A stretch of 7,140 nucleotides of DNA from Puniceicoccales bacterium. GTDB lineage: Bacteria; Verrucomicrobiota; Verrucomicrobiia; Opitutales; JAIRKQ01. This document shows positions 6,089-7,140 of the stretch, in pieces. The notes under the pieces were generated by a model. It ran no database searches and was not told the DNA's origin. It worked only from the letters and a program-made list of their open reading frames with translations. The stretch is from contig JAISBO010000072.1 of assembly GCA_031266155.1 (NCBI GenBank), positions 1-7,140 of the forward strand, given 5' to 3'. Position 1 is the stretch's first letter. Each line of letters starts with the position of its first letter. A program made the position numbers and the translations under genes.

Positions 6089-7140
6089 ATGTTATTGAGC
6101 AACGTGTTGAAAAAATTTTTAACGATCCTATGGTTGGTTGCTTCCAATGTCATCTGCTGTGCAGTTGAAGTAAGTTCGAATGAACCCATAGAATATGTTA
6201 CTGATAGAGAGGAGCTTGTTGCCAAGGGGGATGCAAAAATTGAAGTGGAGAATTTTATCATTCAGTCCGATGAAATAACATTCCAGAAGGAACAGGCGAC
6301 GGCAATTGCCACGGGGAATGTAAAAATTGACAACGGGAAAATTTACATCGTGGCAGATCGTGTTTCCTATGATATGAATTCAAATTTAATACACGCCAAT
6401 GACAGTAAAATAAAGGTTCATGACTACTACTTCCACATCGACAATGTCGATTTAGATACGGTCAATGATGTGCAAACCGGTCTCAATACAGAGATATTTC
6501 ATGGTTCTGTGGGTCGGACGTTCGCTTCATCAATATTCGTAGAAAGTTTCGAAATAACGAATGAAGAATCCATAAAGACAAAGGGGGCAAGGTTTAAAAT
6601 TGGACCAGCTACGATATTGTACTTACCTAGTGCGGAAATAGGCCTTTCGTCGCATCCGTTTTTCTTGGACCAAAATTATGGGCTGAATAATAGCAATGGA
6701 GCATACCTGCAAAACAATTTTTATTTTGGAGTAACCAAAGGACTTAAGTTGGGAGGACTTTTGGATTTTTATGCAAAACGGGGAATATTGGTAGGTCCTG
6801 CATTGAAAATCGACAGTAGGTCAGAGAAAAATCAAATACTTTCCGAAGTTAAATTTGGATTTATTCGGGATAGGGCAAACGAAGAACAAAAAGGGGTTGA
6901 TATAAAAAATGAACCCATTCCTAGCCGTAGGCATTTTTTGGAATTTGCGCATAGGCAACACTACGATGATCGAATTGATATAATCGCTAGGGCCACAGCA
7001 TTGAGCGATTCCGAGGTCGAGCGGGATTTCAGAAAAACTTGGTATGACCGCAATCAACAACCGGGATCATTTGTCGAAATGTCCTATCGGGGGCAAAATT
7101 ATATCGCCTCAGCCTTTGGACAGTTTGAGCCAAATGCTTT
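6089..7140 (+). CDS. lptD: LPS-assembly outer-membrane protein LptD (OstA/Imp), N-terminal part, cut by window end
   Basis: LptD is the outer-membrane beta-barrel that, with lipoprotein LptE, inserts LPS into the outer leaflet. ATG 6089 has a strong Shine-Dalgarno (GGAG, 6078-6081, 7 nt spacing). The frame has no stop through base 7138, so 350 residues are visible and the barrel's C-terminal part is missing. Residues 1 to about 25 form a signal peptide (KK followed by FLTILWLVASNVI, cleavage near CCA). Residues about 35-180 are an OstA/LptA-like beta-jellyroll with repeated strands (LVAKGDAKIEV, AIATGNVKI, ADRVSYD). The LptD-typical transition GPATILYLPS (172-181) follows. Barrel sequence then begins: NGAYLQNNFYFGV, DFYAKRG, and ALSDSEVERDFR, which resembles the common LptD 'SDxxFLRDF' motif. 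The visible part argues for an LPS-bearing outer membrane. It could be a fused LptA/LptD-like variant; the missing end would tell. Confidence 0.85.
   Translation, partial: MLLSNVLKKFLTILWLVASNVICCAVEVSSNEPIEYVTDREELVAKGDAKIEVENFIIQSDEITFQKEQATAIATGNVKIDNGKIYIVADRVSYDMNSNLIHANDSKIKVHDYYFHIDNVDLDTVNDVQTGLNTEIFHGSVGRTFASSIFVESFEITNEESIKTKGARFKIGPATILYLPSAEIGLSSHPFFLDQNYGLNNSNGAYLQNNFYFGVTKGLKLGGLLDFYAKRGILVGPALKIDSRSEKNQILSEVKFGFIRDRANEEQKGVDIKNEPIPSRRHFLEFAHRQHYDDRIDIIARATALSDSEVERDFRKTWYDRNQQPGSFVEMSYRGQNYIASAFGQFEPNA

Overview
The window looks like a chromosomal segment from a Gram-negative, host-associated bacterium. Three things suggest this: a housekeeping primase–sigma factor pair (dnaG–rpoD), a probable type III secretion inner-rod protein (SctI/YscI family), and the start of an outer-membrane LPS-assembly protein (LptD). 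The primase has lost three of its four zinc ligands. From memory this Ser/Asn-substituted form is seen in Verrucomicrobiota (Opitutae-like lineages), so I lean towards a symbiotic or pathogenic member of that phylum. That placement is an inference, not a measurement.

Layout, all genes on the + strand. Positions 2-322 hold the C-terminal end of a gene cut by the window edge. Positions 547-1479 hold a full paralogue of it. Both encode Ala/Gly/Val-rich proteins made of degenerate repeats of about 28-29 residues, ending in a nearly identical hydrophobic membrane segment, a basic patch and a short Ser/Asp/Glu-containing tail. I do not recognise this family. A sigma70-like promoter (417-446) precedes the second copy and a probable intrinsic terminator (1589-1635) follows it.

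Positions 1673-3508 encode DnaG primase and, 5 nt later, 3514-5229 encode the principal sigma factor RpoD. This is the dnaG–rpoD core of the classical macromolecular-synthesis operon, with no rpsU upstream in the window. A weak terminator-like hairpin follows rpoD. The 178-residue SctI-like gene (5380-5916) comes next with no other secretion genes beside it. An LptD-like gene begins at 6089 and is still open at the window end, so it is only the N-terminal 350 residues.

Working together: DnaG and RpoD run replication priming and housekeeping transcription, and LptD inserts LPS into the outer membrane. The SctI protein implies an injectisome encoded mostly elsewhere. The repeat/membrane-anchor paralogues are the unexplained part. 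One hypothesis, unsupported by direct sequence evidence, is that they are surface or secreted proteins acting at a host interface. No tRNA, rRNA, CRISPR array, insertion sequence or integrase was seen.
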